Of a stretch of 64,000 bases of DNA, positions 38,764 through 49,512 are shown piece by piece; the stretch's first letter is position 1; every line of letters begins with the position of its first letter. The notes below the pieces were generated by a model. The model worked only from the letters and a program-made list of their open reading frames with translations. It had not been told where the DNA came from and did not search any database. The DNA comes from Cloacibacterium normanense (GTDB lineage Bacteria; Bacteroidota; Bacteroidia; Flavobacteriales; Weeksellaceae). The stretch spans positions 1,426,001 to 1,490,000 of the forward strand of contig NZ_CP034157.1 of the NCBI RefSeq assembly GCF_003860565.1, read 5' to 3'. The position numbers and the translations under genes were made by a program.

Positions 38764-38793
38764 AAAAAAAGCCTCAGAATTTCTTCTGAGGCC
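38764..38793 (-). terminator. Terminator downstream of the M16 peptidase gene
   Basis: A 9-bp stem (GCCTCAGAA with TTCTGAGGC) is followed on the minus strand by seven T. It is about 110 bases after the M16 stop codon. Confidence 0.65.
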
Positions 38794-38904
38794 AAACACA
38801 AATGATGAAATTTACTCTTACCTCTGTAGAGTTATACAAATGTAAGTCTATTAAATTTTTTATTTGTTACACTATAATTAATTGATTTTATAGAATTTAC
38901 AGTT

Positions 38905-41775
38905 TTAATATCCAAAAATTTCTTCTAAACTCAGTTCTTGAAAATCTCCTAAGTTTTCAATCGCAGAATGGTCTAAATTTTCTTTTTTACCCATTATCGC
39001 AACGTTATAAGAGATGGGTTTTATTTCTTGATTGTAAAATTGAGTTAAATCTTCCAGCTGTAAACTTTCTATTTCGTGGTAAATTTTTTCTCTAATATCA
39101 TAATCTATTCCTATTTTTTTAAGATTTAAAAAATTAAAGAAAATATTGGTTCTGGTAATTCGGGTAGATGCAATTTGTTTCAGCGCAGAATTTTTAGCAT
39201 TATTAAATTGCGTAGGAATTTGAGGCAAATCTTGCATTAAATCCGCCATCGCCTCTACTGCTAAATGCAATTTATTGGCTTGTGTCCCAATGTAACTTAC
39301 TACATAATTATGTCTATCCAAATAAGTTGCGGTAGAGTAATTTACATACGCAGAATACGCTAAACTCTTGCTTTCTCTGAGCTCCTGAAAAACAATAGAC
39401 GACAAACCTCTGCCAAAATATTCATTAAAAACATTGATTTTTCCGTAATTTTTGGTATTCAGTTGAGAAGCCCTACCAATTTTACTCATTTCCATTTGCA
39501 CCATATCATAATTGGTAAAGAAAACTTTTCCTTGAGTTTCCAGTTCTTGATAAATTTTCGGCTTTGGAATGGTGAGTGTTGCTTTTTCTAACAAAGGTTG
39601 AATTTTTTCCTTGAACCCATCAAAATCTTTACCGTAGAAGAAAATTTCATAAGGTAATTGTGTCAAATTTTTCACTTTTTCTGTGAGATTTTCAATTTTA
39701 ATCGCTCTTAATTTTTCTTCAGAAATCACATCTCTGAATCTAGAATTTTCACCAAATTTAGCATAATGACTTAATGCCGTCATGATTCTTGACTTGTCTT
39801 TTTTAGCCACATTTCTGCTTTCTAAAATCAATTCTATCGTACTTTCATAGACTTCATTATCAGGTTTTACTTCGGTAATCCAATGTTTTAAAAGTTCAAA
39901 ACCTTTGATTAGATTTTCCTCAAAACCAGTGAGCGAAATAATCATTTGGTCGTCATACGTTTTGAAATCATTGCTGATTCCCAATTTAAAAAACTCTTGA
40001 CTTAATTGATCCGCCGAAAAACGAGAAGTTCCCAAATATTGCAAAACTTGCACCGCTAAGAAAAGCTCTTTATCATGGTCAGTTCCGATTTTATAAATCA
40101 AATGCAACTGCGCAATGTGATTGTACTTATTTTTGACAAAACTGATTTTTTTATCTCCTATTTGAGTTTCTTCGATGATGCTTTTATAATCAATAAATTT
40201 CGGAGTAATTTCTGAAGATTTTTGGCGAAGAATTTCGGTCAAAAACTCAGATTGTGCTTTTCTATTGATTTTAACAGGTGTAATTCCCGGATTTTCTACT
40301 CGGATAAGATTTTCGTTTTCTCCACGTAATTTTTTAACGATAACATAATTTTTTTGGAAGAATTTTTGTGCAAAATCTACCACTTCTTGCTTGGTAATTT
40401 TCTCAAATTTCTCAATTTCTGAAAGTTCTTCTTCCCAAGTTCTGTCATTGATATAAATTCCGTAAAGCGCTGTTGCTAAACCATCTGCAGTTTCCAGATT
40501 TCTGATTTTTTGCAATTTCATATCATTGATAATCGCAGGAATAAGCCAATCTGGGAAATCACCATTTTTCACTTTTTCTATCTCTGCCAAAAGCAATTGT
40601 TCTGCCTCTTCTAAAGATTGATTTTCCTTCGGAACAATCATGAGCGAGAACAATCCGTACTGCTTAAAACCCAATTCATAAGCATAACTTCTGAGTGCTT
40701 TGTGTTTTTGGTTGATATTTAAATCTAGCAAACCTGCTTCGCCAGAATTGGAGAGAATTTGAGCCACCATTTCTGCCAAATGCTCTTCTTTGGTTCCATA
40801 AGAATCTGTTCGCCAAGCAATGTTTAATCTAGGCGCAGAAGGACTTTTTACAATTCTTTCTACAATTTCAGTTTGAGGTTCTTCTATAATTTTTTCTTTC
40901 TTCGGAAGTTCTTTGTATTCAAATTTTCCAAAATATTCATCGACCAAAAGAATGGTTTCTTCGAAATCTAAATCTCCCACCAAAACCATCGCCATATTAT
41001 TAGGCACATAAAAATCATTGAAATATTGATGAATAGCCTTCATAGAAGGATTTTTCAAATGCTCAGATTTCCCCAAAGTGGTTTGTTGACCATTAGGATG
41101 CTTCGGAAAAAGGGCTTCCATGAGTGCATAATTTACCAACCTCACATCATTGTCTTGTGCACGATTAAATTCTTCATAAACCGATTCTAGCTCAGTATGA
41201 AAAAGCCTTAAAACAAGACCAGAAAAACGCTCTTTTTCTATTTTGAGCCATTTTTCCAATTCATTATTCGGAATGTTATTTTTATAAACGGTTTCGTCTA
41301 ACCAAGTGTGAGCATTGGTTCCTGTTGCACCCAGAGAAGAAATGACTTTATCATATTCATTCGCAATAGCATATTGACTGGCTTCTTGAGAAATTTCGTC
41401 GATTTTTCTATAAATTTCCTTCTTTTTTTCTGGGTTTTGTTCTGATTTGTGTTGTTCGTACAAATCAGAAATTTGGTCTAATAAAACTTTTTCTTTTTCC
41501 CAATCCAGCGTTCCTAATCTGCTCGTTCCTTTGAACATCATATGTTCTAAATAATGCGCTAATCCTGTATTGTCTGATGGATCATTATTGCTTCCTGTTC
41601 TTACTGGAATATAGGTTTGGATTCTAGGAGCATCGTCATTTTGAGCCAAATAAACCGTTAATCCATTGTTTAATTTGTAGATTCTTACACCCGTTTCGTC
41701 TCCTTCTACTTGTTGGTAAGTGTACCCATTTTTATCTGTAAAATTTTTAGTTTTTAATACTAATTTCGTCTGCAT
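38905..41775 (-). CDS. M16 family zinc metallopeptidase
   Basis: Two-half pitrilysin-type peptidase of 956 residues. The inverted zinc motif is H74-Y-L-E77-H78 (HYLEHMMFKG), and the third ligand probably lies in ELESVYEEFNRAQD. The first inactive-type repeat follows (about 240-420), and the second half (from about 520) contains YFGRGLSSIVFQELRESKSLAYSAY. No signal peptide is visible, which suggests a cytosolic role in peptide breakdown, although many relatives are periplasmic. It lies 18 bases after the amidase gene, so the two may be co-transcribed. Function beyond peptidase is not clear. Confidence 0.92.
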   Translation of the reverse strand: MQTKLVLKTKNFTDKNGYTYQQVEGDETGVRIYKLNNGLTVYLAQNDDAPRIQTYIPVRTGSNNDPSDNTGLAHYLEHMMFKGTSRLGTLDWEKEKVLLDQISDLYEQHKSEQNPEKKKEIYRKIDEISQEASQYAIANEYDKVISSLGATGTNAHTWLDETVYKNNIPNNELEKWLKIEKERFSGLVLRLFHTELESVYEEFNRAQDNDVRLVNYALMEALFPKHPNGQQTTLGKSEHLKNPSMKAIHQYFNDFYVPNNMAMVLVGDLDFEETILLVDEYFGKFEYKELPKKEKIIEEPQTEIVERIVKSPSAPRLNIAWRTDSYGTKEEHLAEMVAQILSNSGEAGLLDLNINQKHKALRSYAYELGFKQYGLFSLMIVPKENQSLEEAEQLLLAEIEKVKNGDFPDWLIPAIINDMKLQKIRNLETADGLATALYGIYINDRTWEEELSEIEKFEKITKQEVVDFAQKFFQKNYVIVKKLRGENENLIRVENPGITPVKINRKAQSEFLTEILRQKSSEITPKFIDYKSIIEETQIGDKKISFVKNKYNHIAQLHLIYKIGTDHDKELFLAVQVLQYLGTSRFSADQLSQEFFKLGISNDFKTYDDQMIISLTGFEENLIKGFELLKHWITEVKPDNEVYESTIELILESRNVAKKDKSRIMTALSHYAKFGENSRFRDVISEEKLRAIKIENLTEKVKNLTQLPYEIFFYGKDFDGFKEKIQPLLEKATLTIPKPKIYQELETQGKVFFTNYDMVQMEMSKIGRASQLNTKNYGKINVFNEYFGRGLSSIVFQELRESKSLAYSAYVNYSTATYLDRHNYVVSYIGTQANKLHLAVEAMADLMQDLPQIPTQFNNAKNSALKQIASTRITRTNIFFNFLNLKKIGIDYDIREKIYHEIESLQLEDLTQFYNQEIKPISYNVAIMGKKENLDHSAIENLGDFQELSLEEIFGY

Positions 41776-41793
41776 TAATTTCTTATTTCTTAA

Positions 41794-42795
41794 TTATTTA
41801 TTCGGATATTTCTGAATGAGAGCCTGTAAAATCGCCCAAGTTTCTATATCTATTTTTCCATCGTAATTTTGTGGTCTAAAATGATATTGGAAAGCCTCTA
41901 TAGTCTTCTTAGTAGCATCATCCCAAACTCCAGTTTCTGTAATTCCATAGCCAAATTGTTTTAGGGCAATCTGCACTTTCATCACAAAAGCCATTTCATT
42001 GATTTTTGCATTAAATTCTTCTGGAATAATTTGAGATTGGAAACTCTGCACTGTAGCATCATCATACCACATTCCTATTCCGTATTCGTCATATAATTTT
42101 TTCCAAGGAAATAATGGACCTGGATCTTGTTTACGAGTTGGCGCAATGTCTGAATGCGCTAAAACATTCGTAGGCGGAATTTGATAACGCATTACAATAT
42201 CTTGAACCAAAGCCGCTACTTTTTTCACTTGATGCTCAGGAAACGGAACGAAAACTCTTTTTCCGTCAACTACTTTAAAACCTTCATTCACGATTTCTAT
42301 CCCGATAGAAGTATCATTAAGCGTTGCATCTTTTCTCCATGAACTGATTCCTGCGTGATAAGACCTTTTATTTTCGTCTACCAACTGATAAATTTCTATA
42401 TCGGTAGAATCATTCACCAAATAGTGAGAACTTACGGCTTGAGTGGTTAAAACCCTCACAGATTTATCATGATCTAAAGCTGTGTAATGTAAAATCACAT
42501 ATTTCTGTCTAAAATTTTGTGCAACGGCAGGAAAATGATTTCTGGTTACTTTATAACCTTCTGGTTTTGCTCCTACCAAAGAACCATAACTGATGGTGTT
42601 ATCATTTTTAGTTGGGTCTGCTATATTTACTGTAAAATAATCGCCATGTACATCATGTTTTATCTCTGATTTGGGAGGATTTGGTATCGTAGATGTCGCA
42701 GGTTGAGGTAAATTATTGGGTTTTGCAATTTCTTTTTGTGAACCACAAGAAATTATTAAAGATGCTAAACCTATGAAATATAATGAATTACGCAT
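41794..42795 (-). CDS. Lipoprotein N-acetylmuramoyl-L-alanine amidase
   Basis: Cell-wall amidase of the Amidase_2 (AmiD/AmpD) family, 333 residues. A lipoprotein signal with IISC box at about residue 17 anchors it to a membrane. The zinc ligands are seen in YVILHYTALDHD and NVLAHSDIAPTRKQDPGPLFPW. The C-terminal ~70 residues (KVQIALKQFGYGITETGVWDDATKKTIEAFQ) form a peptidoglycan-binding domain. It removes the stem peptide from muropeptides, in recycling or remodelling. It is upstream of, and probably co-transcribed with, the M16 peptidase gene. Confidence 0.93.
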   Translation of the reverse strand: MRNSLYFIGLASLIISCGSQKEIAKPNNLPQPATSTIPNPPKSEIKHDVHGDYFTVNIADPTKNDNTISYGSLVGAKPEGYKVTRNHFPAVAQNFRQKYVILHYTALDHDKSVRVLTTQAVSSHYLVNDSTDIEIYQLVDENKRSYHAGISSWRKDATLNDTSIGIEIVNEGFKVVDGKRVFVPFPEHQVKKVAALVQDIVMRYQIPPTNVLAHSDIAPTRKQDPGPLFPWKKLYDEYGIGMWYDDATVQSFQSQIIPEEFNAKINEMAFVMKVQIALKQFGYGITETGVWDDATKKTIEAFQYHFRPQNYDGKIDIETWAILQALIQKYPNK

Positions 42796-42927
42796 TTTAT
42801 TGATTTTTTAAAAGATTATTTATTCAAAAATACGAAAATTTTTAGCATTTTTTTTTGGTTATTAAGGAAAACTGTCCTATATTTGCACTCGCAATTACGG
42901 AAGAGAAGTTCTTAAAAGAATTTGCAA

Positions 42928-43012
42928 GGAGGGTTGCCGGAGTGGTTAACGGAGCAGTTTGCTAAACTGTCGACTCGCAAGGGTCGCAAGGGTTCGAATC
43001 CCTTACCCTCCG
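42928..43012 (+). tRNA. tRNA-Ser (anticodon GCT)
   Basis: An 85-base class II tRNA with a 7-bp acceptor stem (GGAGGGT with ACCCTCC), a long variable arm (CGACTCGCAAGGGTCG) and a T-arm with GGTTCGAATCC. The anticodon GCT is at 42961-42963. The 3' CCA is not encoded. Confidence 0.96.
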
Positions 43013-43025
43013 CAACCAAGAAATT

Positions 43026-43100
43026 CGGGGTGTAGCGTAGTCCGGTCATCGCGCCTGGTTTGGGACCAGGAGGTCGCAGGTTCGAATCCTGCCACCCCGA
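43026..43100 (+). tRNA. tRNA-Pro (anticodon TGG)
   Basis: A 75-base cloverleaf with acceptor stem CGGGGTG/CACCCCG and anticodon TGG at 43061-43063 in the loop TTTGGGA. The 3' CCA is not encoded. Confidence 0.96.
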
Positions 43101-43131
43101 CAAAAAAAATCGAAAATTTTAAGAAAATTAA

Positions 43132-43192
43132 GGTTCGTAGCTCAGTTAAATTGAGCATTCCGATTTTAATCGGAACGGTCTCGAGAGAAACC
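43132..43192 (+). pseudogene. Degenerate tRNA-like fragment
   Basis: GGTTCGTAGCTCAG...GAGCATTCCGATTTTAATCGGAACGGTCTC follows the layout of the genuine tRNA-Arg just downstream (D-arm, anticodon stem, start of variable arm), but the anticodon loop is shortened and the T-arm and acceptor 3' strand are gone. Confidence 0.6.
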
Positions 43193-43206
43193 TTTTTAAA
43201 AACTTC

Positions 43207-43280
43207 GGGTGCGTAGCTCAGCTGGATAGAGCATCTGCCTTCTAAGCAGACGGTCTCAGGTTCGAATCCTGACGCGCTCA
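43207..43280 (+). tRNA. tRNA-Arg (anticodon TCT)
   Basis: A 74-base cloverleaf. The acceptor stem GGGTGCG/CGCGCTC pairs fully with two G-U pairs, the anticodon stem is TCTGC/GCAGA, and the anticodon TCT is at 43241-43243. The 3' CCA is not encoded. Its 3' half is the source of the partial copies in the repeat units that follow. Confidence 0.95.
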
Positions 43281-43282
43281 CG

Positions 43283-43317
43283 AAAGAGAAATCAGAAATG
43301 GTTTCTCTTTTTTTTTG
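43283..43317 (+). terminator. Terminator after tRNA-Arg
   Basis: A 9-bp stem (AAAGAGAAA with TTTCTCTTT) followed by a T-run closes the tRNA cluster. The same hairpin recurs in every unit. Confidence 0.75.
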
Positions 43318-43337
43318 TTCTTAAATCAAAAAAATAA

Positions 43338-43750
<413 letters not shown>

Positions 43751-43830
43751 AATTCAAAATAAAAATTACGCTCACGAAAGAGAAATCAGAAATGGTTTCT
43801 CTTTTTTTTGTTCTTAAATCAAAAAAATAA

Positions 43831-44266
<436 letters not shown>

Positions 44267-44321
44267 CGAAAGAGAAATCAGAAATGGTTTCTCTTTTTTT
44301 TGTTCTTAAATCAAAAAATAA

Positions 44322-44702
<381 letters not shown>

Positions 44703-44822
44703 AGCATTCCGATTTTCTAAATCGGAACGGTCTCAATTCAAAATAAAAATTACGCTCACGAAAGAGAAATCAGAAATGCTTTCTCTTTTTTTTGTTATTA
44801 AATCAAAAAAATAATCGAAAAT

Positions 44823-44900
44823 TCAGCTTGATAGAGCATTCCGATTTTCTAAATCGGAACGGTCTCAATTCAAAATAAAAATTACGCACACAAAAGAGAA
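44823..44900 (+). pseudogene. Terminal tRNA-Arg fragment without GIY-YIG gene
   Basis: The fourth unit keeps the end of the gene (ATCGAAAATTCAGCTTGATAG) and the tRNA-like stem-loop but has lost the nuclease coding region, probably through deletion between repeats. Confidence 0.6.
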
Positions 44901-44959
44901 ATAAGAAATGGTTTCTCTTTTTTGTTTTATATTCGTTTTGTTTTCAATATTTTTGAAAT

Positions 44960-46174
44960 ATGAAAAATTTGATAATCATTGGCAAGGTTTTTCCAGAGCC
45001 TAATTCTACAGCTGCCGGTTCTAGAATGATTCAATTGATGGATTCATTCTTAACTCAAAATTATCAAATCACCTTTCTTTCCACGGCTTCTATTTCAGAA
45101 AACAGTTTTGATTTGAGTTCAAAAAATATTCAGTTTCAAAACATTATACTCAATGAGAACAGTTTTGACGAACTCATCAAAAATCAAAATCCAGATGTAG
45201 TTGTTTTTGACAGATTCACTACCGAAGAACAATTCGGGTGGAGAGTTTCCGAGCAAGTTCCGAATGCCGTAAAAATTCTTGACACTGAGGATTTACATTT
45301 CCTAAGAAACGCCAGAGAAAAAGCTTTTAGACAAAATAAATTTTTAGAAAACTCAGATTTAATCAATGATGTTTTCAAACGTGAAATGGCTTCCATTTTA
45401 AGATGCGACCTTTCCCTCATCATTTCCGAATTCGAGATGAATTTACTCATCGAAAAGTTTAAATTTGACGAAAATATTCTCTTTTACCTTCCACTTTTTG
45501 GAGAAGTTAAAAAACCTAAAACTTCTTTTCCAGAAAGAAAAAATTTTATCAGCATCGGTAATTTTTTGCACGAACCGAATTGGCAAACAGTTCTTCAATT
45601 GAAAAAAATTTGGAAAAACATTAAAAACCAACTTCCAGAAGCCGAAATTCATATTTATGGTGCTTACGCAAGTGAAAAAGTCTTTCAGTTGCACAACGAA
45701 AAAGAAGGTTTCATCATCAAAGGAAGAGCCGAAAATGTGGAATATGTTTTTAACCAAGCAAAAGTTTTACTTGCACCCATTCCTTTTGGAGCTGGGATTA
45801 AAGGAAAATTGTTCGAAAGCATGCAATTTGGATTACCCAATGTTACTTCAACAGTTGGCGCAGAAGCAATGCAAGGAAACCATGACTGGAATGGTTTTAT
45901 TACCAATAACGAAACAGAATTCATAGAAAAAGCAGTTCTACTCTATCAAGATGAAAATCTTTGGCAAATATCCCAAGAAAACGGATTCAAGATTATAAAA
46001 AACAGATTCAAAAAAGAATTTTTTGAGCCCCATTTCATTCAAAAAATCCAAGAAATTTCTGAAAATTTAGAATCACACAGAAACCTAAATTTCTTAGGTC
46101 AAATTCTTCAACATCACACTTTACAAAGCACTAAGTACCTGAGTAAGTGGATTGAAGAAAAGAACAAAAAATAA
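44960..46174 (+). CDS. Glycosyltransferase, GT4-like
   Basis: GT-B-fold glycosyltransferase of 404 residues. The N-terminal domain starts IIIGKVFPEPNSTAAGSRMIQLMDSF, typical of sugar transferases that bind the acceptor there. The C-terminal nucleotide-sugar domain has FISIGNFLHEPNWQTVLQLKKIW, AEIHIYGAY, VLLAPIPFGAGIKGKLFESMQFGLPNVTSTVGAEAM. The donor and acceptor are not evident, and no polysaccharide cluster surrounds it. It is first in a run of plus-strand genes with the AAA protein gene 41 bases behind. Confidence 0.87.
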   Translation: MKNLIIIGKVFPEPNSTAAGSRMIQLMDSFLTQNYQITFLSTASISENSFDLSSKNIQFQNIILNENSFDELIKNQNPDVVVFDRFTTEEQFGWRVSEQVPNAVKILDTEDLHFLRNAREKAFRQNKFLENSDLINDVFKREMASILRCDLSLIISEFEMNLLIEKFKFDENILFYLPLFGEVKKPKTSFPERKNFISIGNFLHEPNWQTVLQLKKIWKNIKNQLPEAEIHIYGAYASEKVFQLHNEKEGFIIKGRAENVEYVFNQAKVLLAPIPFGAGIKGKLFESMQFGLPNVTSTVGAEAMQGNHDWNGFITNNETEFIEKAVLLYQDENLWQISQENGFKIIKNRFKKEFFEPHFIQKIQEISENLESHRNLNFLGQILQHHTLQSTKYLSKWIEEKNKK

Positions 46175-46215
46175 TCCCACAAAATTTCCGTATTTTTACG
46201 CATTAAAGTGAAAAT

Positions 46216-47562
46216 ATGCCGCAAAAAATCACAGAATTAGCTCAAGAATTGGGAGTTGCCACAGAATCTCTTAAAAACTTCATCGAAGATTTTGATTTAG
46301 ACCTTTCAGAATGTCTTTTTCCAAACCTTGAAGTAAAGGATGATTTTGCCAAATTCGCTAGAGAAAACGTTAAGTTTTTGAAGAAATACGAAAAAGACTT
46401 AGTTGAGGAAAAATCTTCTACTCAAATTGCTTCAGAAATTCAACAGCCCGTAGAAAAAGTAGAAGCCATTATCAAAAAAAATAAACCCAATTTATTTGAA
46501 AACGGCTTGTATAAATCATCGGTTTCTAGCTTTGGTATAGACAATAAATTAGGCGGAAATTACAGTTTCGTTTATGATTATTTCGGGCATATTACCTCAT
46601 TAACTCAGCGAGATTTCATTGGCTATAGAGATTTATATTTCTACATCACAGAAATGCTGAATCCTTTTATTGATGAGACTCAGACCAAAGATTGGGGCAT
46701 CCAAAAACCTGCCGGAATCATTTTATACGGTCCACAAGGAAGTGGAAAAATTTTCTGGGCAAGAAGAATCGCCGAAATCATCAATTATGAGTTCAAAGAA
46801 GTCATGAATTCTTATTTGAGAACCAGTTTTATCAACGGAAAAAGAAGTGATTTCAATGATTACTTAACGGCAATGATGAAGGAAGATAAAGTCTTGCTAT
46901 TTTTAGAAAACTTCCACGAAATTGCTCAAGAAAAACCCATTGACGACAGCATTTTCTCTGAAAATAAATCTACCAAAGACATTATTCTTCATTCGATTCA
47001 TAAATTTGTAAACGAAGATTTATTGATGGTAGTTGCCGCTAATAATTTAGTTGGAATAGACAATGAAGTTTTTGCACCAGGAAGATTTGACATAAAAATT
47101 CCAGTTTTCCCACCTAATGAAGATGAAAGAGCACAAATGATTATGCAATACATGACGCTCAACTTATCTGAAGACGCTATTCTGATGAAAATTTTAAAAC
47201 ACAATGGTGCGGACAAAAAACCATATTGGAGTGACTATGCAAAACGCATGAAACTCTTTAGCAATACCATGATGATTGATTTCACCCAAAGTGTAAAAAA
47301 ACGTCTCAGAAATGTATATTTGCGTAAGAAAACTCATGCTTGCAAAATTGAAAAATCAATTCTAGAAGCCAGTTTCATAGAATGCGCCAGTAAATTGACC
47401 GATGAATATTTAAACGAAGTTCAGCAGTTCATCAGAGAAGTTTCAGCCAATGATTATGATGTCTTTGCAGCCAGAATTGAAGCCATGAAAAAAGAATTTC
47501 AAGCTTATATTATTAAAGAAAAACCACACAGAAAAATAGGTTTCAACGTAGAAGAAGATTAA
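46216..47562 (+). CDS. AAA-family protein with degenerate Walker motifs
   Basis: Protein of 448 residues. Residues 1-95 hold two small helical modules (ITELAQELGVATESLKNFI, SSTQIASEIQQPVEKVEAIIKK). The AAA core (about 130-330) has Walker A GPQGSGKI at 172-179 with Ile in place of the usual Thr/Ser, and Walker B VLLFLENF at 226-233 with Glu-Asn in place of Asp-Glu. A FAPGRFDIKIPVFPP motif remains, as in AAA proteins with an arginine finger. It may bind ATP but hydrolyse it poorly. It is followed after 1 base by an RNA methyltransferase gene, so the two are coupled. Confidence 0.82.
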   Translation: MPQKITELAQELGVATESLKNFIEDFDLDLSECLFPNLEVKDDFAKFARENVKFLKKYEKDLVEEKSSTQIASEIQQPVEKVEAIIKKNKPNLFENGLYKSSVSSFGIDNKLGGNYSFVYDYFGHITSLTQRDFIGYRDLYFYITEMLNPFIDETQTKDWGIQKPAGIILYGPQGSGKIFWARRIAEIINYEFKEVMNSYLRTSFINGKRSDFNDYLTAMMKEDKVLLFLENFHEIAQEKPIDDSIFSENKSTKDIILHSIHKFVNEDLLMVVAANNLVGIDNEVFAPGRFDIKIPVFPPNEDERAQMIMQYMTLNLSEDAILMKILKHNGADKKPYWSDYAKRMKLFSNTMMIDFTQSVKKRLRNVYLRKKTHACKIEKSILEASFIECASKLTDEYLNEVQQFIREVSANDYDVFAARIEAMKKEFQAYIIKEKPHRKIGFNVEED

Positions 47563-47563
47563 A

Positions 47564-48724
47564 ATGGATACAGAAAATTTAAAAATTCAGATAAAAACAT
47601 TTTTTGGTTTAGAAGAAGTTCTTGCCGAAGAAATTAAAAAGTTAGGTGGAAGAAAAGTAGAGGTTAAAAACCGCGCTGTAAACTGTGAAGGCGACCTTGG
47701 TTTTCTATACAAAATCAATTATTCAGCAAGAACCGCTGTTAAAATTTTGGTTCCTATTGCAACTTTTAAAGCATGGAATGAGAATAAATTTTATGACAAA
47801 GTTTTCGATTTTCCTTGGGAAACCGTGATGAGTGTAGACCAAAGTTTTGCTATAGATTCTACGGTCTATTCTGAAACGTTCACACATTCACAATTTGTAG
47901 CCTTGAAAATGAAAGATGCGATTTGTGATTATTTCGTGATGAAAGAAAGACGCAGACCAGATGTAGACCCTAAAAATCCTGACATCAAATTTCACCTTCA
48001 TATTGACAGAGAATTAGTAACGATTTCTTTGGATTCTTCTGGAGACCCTTTATTTAAGCGTGGTTACCGAAAAGAACAAGGTGAAGCTCCGATTAACGAA
48101 GTCTTGGCTTCGGGAATGTTGCAATTGGCTGGTTGGGACGGAAAAGGAAATTTTCTTGATCCAATGTGCGGAAGTGGAACACTTTTGATAGAAGCAGCGA
48201 TGCTCGCAATGGATTTACCTGCGCAAATTTTCAGAAAGAAGTTTGCATTCCAAAATTGGAAAAATTATGATGCTGAGTTGTTTGCAAAAATCAAAGAATT
48301 TAGAATCAACAGAATTAAGGAATTTACAGGAAAAATCGTAGGTTATGATATTGATGCAAGAATGCTCAACGCTGCTAGAATCAACATAGAAGCCGCAGAA
48401 ATGGAAGATATAATTGAAGTAAAAAAACAGAATTTCTTTGAATCTGAAAAAGATATGTTCCCGCTGTTAATGGTTTTCAATCCGCCTTATGATGAGAGAA
48501 TTGCGATTAACCAACCCGATTTTTACAAGAAAATTGGTGATACTTTTAAACAAAAATATCCAAATACTTTGGCTTGGATGATTTCTTCTGATTTAGAAGG
48601 TGTGAAAAATGTAGGTTTAAGACCTTCCAGAAAAATAAAATTGTTCAACGGAAAATTAGAATGCCGTTTCTTGCAATACGAGATGTACGAAGGCACGAAG
48701 AAAATTCATAAATTGGAAAAATAG
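47564..48724 (+). CDS. Class I SAM-dependent RNA methyltransferase with THUMP domain (RlmL/TrmN-like)
   Basis: Protein of 386 residues. A ferredoxin-like/THUMP N-terminus (about 1-165, KTFFGLEEVLAEEIKKLGGRKVEVKNRAVNCEG) is followed by a Rossmann methyltransferase with LDPMCGSGTLLIEAAM (D199), GYDIDARMLNAARINIEAAEM and NPPYDERI (N306). The NPPY motif indicates N2-guanine or exocyclic-amine methylation, and the layout matches the N-terminal half of RlmL (23S rRNA m2G2445). tRNA as target (TrmN/Trm14-like) is possible. It begins 1 base after the AAA gene. Confidence 0.9.
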   Translation: MDTENLKIQIKTFFGLEEVLAEEIKKLGGRKVEVKNRAVNCEGDLGFLYKINYSARTAVKILVPIATFKAWNENKFYDKVFDFPWETVMSVDQSFAIDSTVYSETFTHSQFVALKMKDAICDYFVMKERRRPDVDPKNPDIKFHLHIDRELVTISLDSSGDPLFKRGYRKEQGEAPINEVLASGMLQLAGWDGKGNFLDPMCGSGTLLIEAAMLAMDLPAQIFRKKFAFQNWKNYDAELFAKIKEFRINRIKEFTGKIVGYDIDARMLNAARINIEAAEMEDIIEVKKQNFFESEKDMFPLLMVFNPPYDERIAINQPDFYKKIGDTFKQKYPNTLAWMISSDLEGVKNVGLRPSRKIKLFNGKLECRFLQYEMYEGTKKIHKLEK

Positions 48725-48726
48725 CA

Positions 48727-48785
48727 TCTCGCAGATTGAGCAAATTTGGCTGATTTAATCTGCTTAATCTGCAAAATTTGCGAGA
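48727..48785. repeat. Imperfect inverted repeat
   Basis: TCTCGCAGATT and AATTTGCGAGA form the ends of a hairpin with internal ATCTGCTTAATCTGC repeats, right after the methyltransferase stop. It may serve as terminator or be a dispersed repeat. Confidence 0.5.
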
Positions 48786-48856
48786 GAAACAAAATTATTA
48801 AATTTCTTTTTTTGAGGTAAATCCTTATCTTTACACAACAATTTTCAAAAAATTCC

Positions 48857-49402
48857 ATGCAAAATACAGCTTTACAATTTAGCGAAGTTATTCATCAATG
48901 TCGTGATTTATTTTCTAAAAAATTACAAGATTACGGTGCAGCTTGGCGTGTTTTAAGACCGAGTTCTATTACTGACCAAATTTACATTAAAGTCAATAGA
49001 ATCCGTACTTTACAGATGACAGACGTAAAAATGGTAGATGAACACGAAGAAGATGAATTTATTGCGATTGTGAACTATTCTATTATTGGTTTGATACAAT
49101 TAGAGAAAGGTTTTTCTGAAAATTTAGACGAAGACAGAACCGAAATTCTGAAATTATATGATGATTACGCTCAAAAAGCAAAAGATTTAATGCTTCGCAA
49201 AAACCACGATTATGGTGAAGCATGGCGCGAAATGAGAATTTCATCCATCACCGATTTAATTTATCAAAAAGTTCTTCGCACGAAACAAATTGAAGACAAT
49301 CAAGGAAAAACTCTGGTTTCTGAAGGTTTAGACGCTAATTATTATGACATGCTGAATTATGCAGTTTTCTGTCTCATTAAAATGATGGAAGAGAAAATTT
49401 GA
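48857..49402 (+). CDS. DUF1599 domain protein with two internal repeats
   Basis: Protein of 181 residues made of two copies of one module: QDYGAAWRVLRPSSITDQIY-type (about 20-90) and HDYGEAWREMRISSITDLIY-type (about 110-180). This matches DUF1599, a Bacteroidota family distantly related to all-alpha nucleotide pyrophosphohydrolases; conserved acidic residues (EHEEDEF; LDANYYDMLNY) could hold metal, but the second copy keeps fewer of them. Substrate unknown. It is not overlapped by its neighbours. Confidence 0.85.
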   Translation: MQNTALQFSEVIHQCRDLFSKKLQDYGAAWRVLRPSSITDQIYIKVNRIRTLQMTDVKMVDEHEEDEFIAIVNYSIIGLIQLEKGFSENLDEDRTEILKLYDDYAQKAKDLMLRKNHDYGEAWREMRISSITDLIYQKVLRTKQIEDNQGKTLVSEGLDANYYDMLNYAVFCLIKMMEEKI

Positions 49403-49410
49403 AAACGTTT

Positions 49411-49491
49411 GTCATTTTGAGAGAAACAAAGTGAAGCGAAAAATCTATTTTAAAAAGATTCTTCATTTCGTTACACTGCATTCAGAATGAC
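49411..49491. repeat. REP-like palindromic repeat copy
   Basis: GTCATTTTGAGAG and ATTCAGAATGAC are imperfect inverted ends around AAAATCTATTTTAAAAAGATTCTTC. It is a second full copy of the element at 30600-30683. Confidence 0.7.
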
Positions 49492-49512
49492 AAAAAAACC
49501 AAACTAAAAAAA

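Noticed and set aside
42912-43281. Open frames of 63-92 codons over the tRNA cluster on both strands
   Set aside because: They are frames through the tRNA genes themselves; the cloverleaves explain the sequence.
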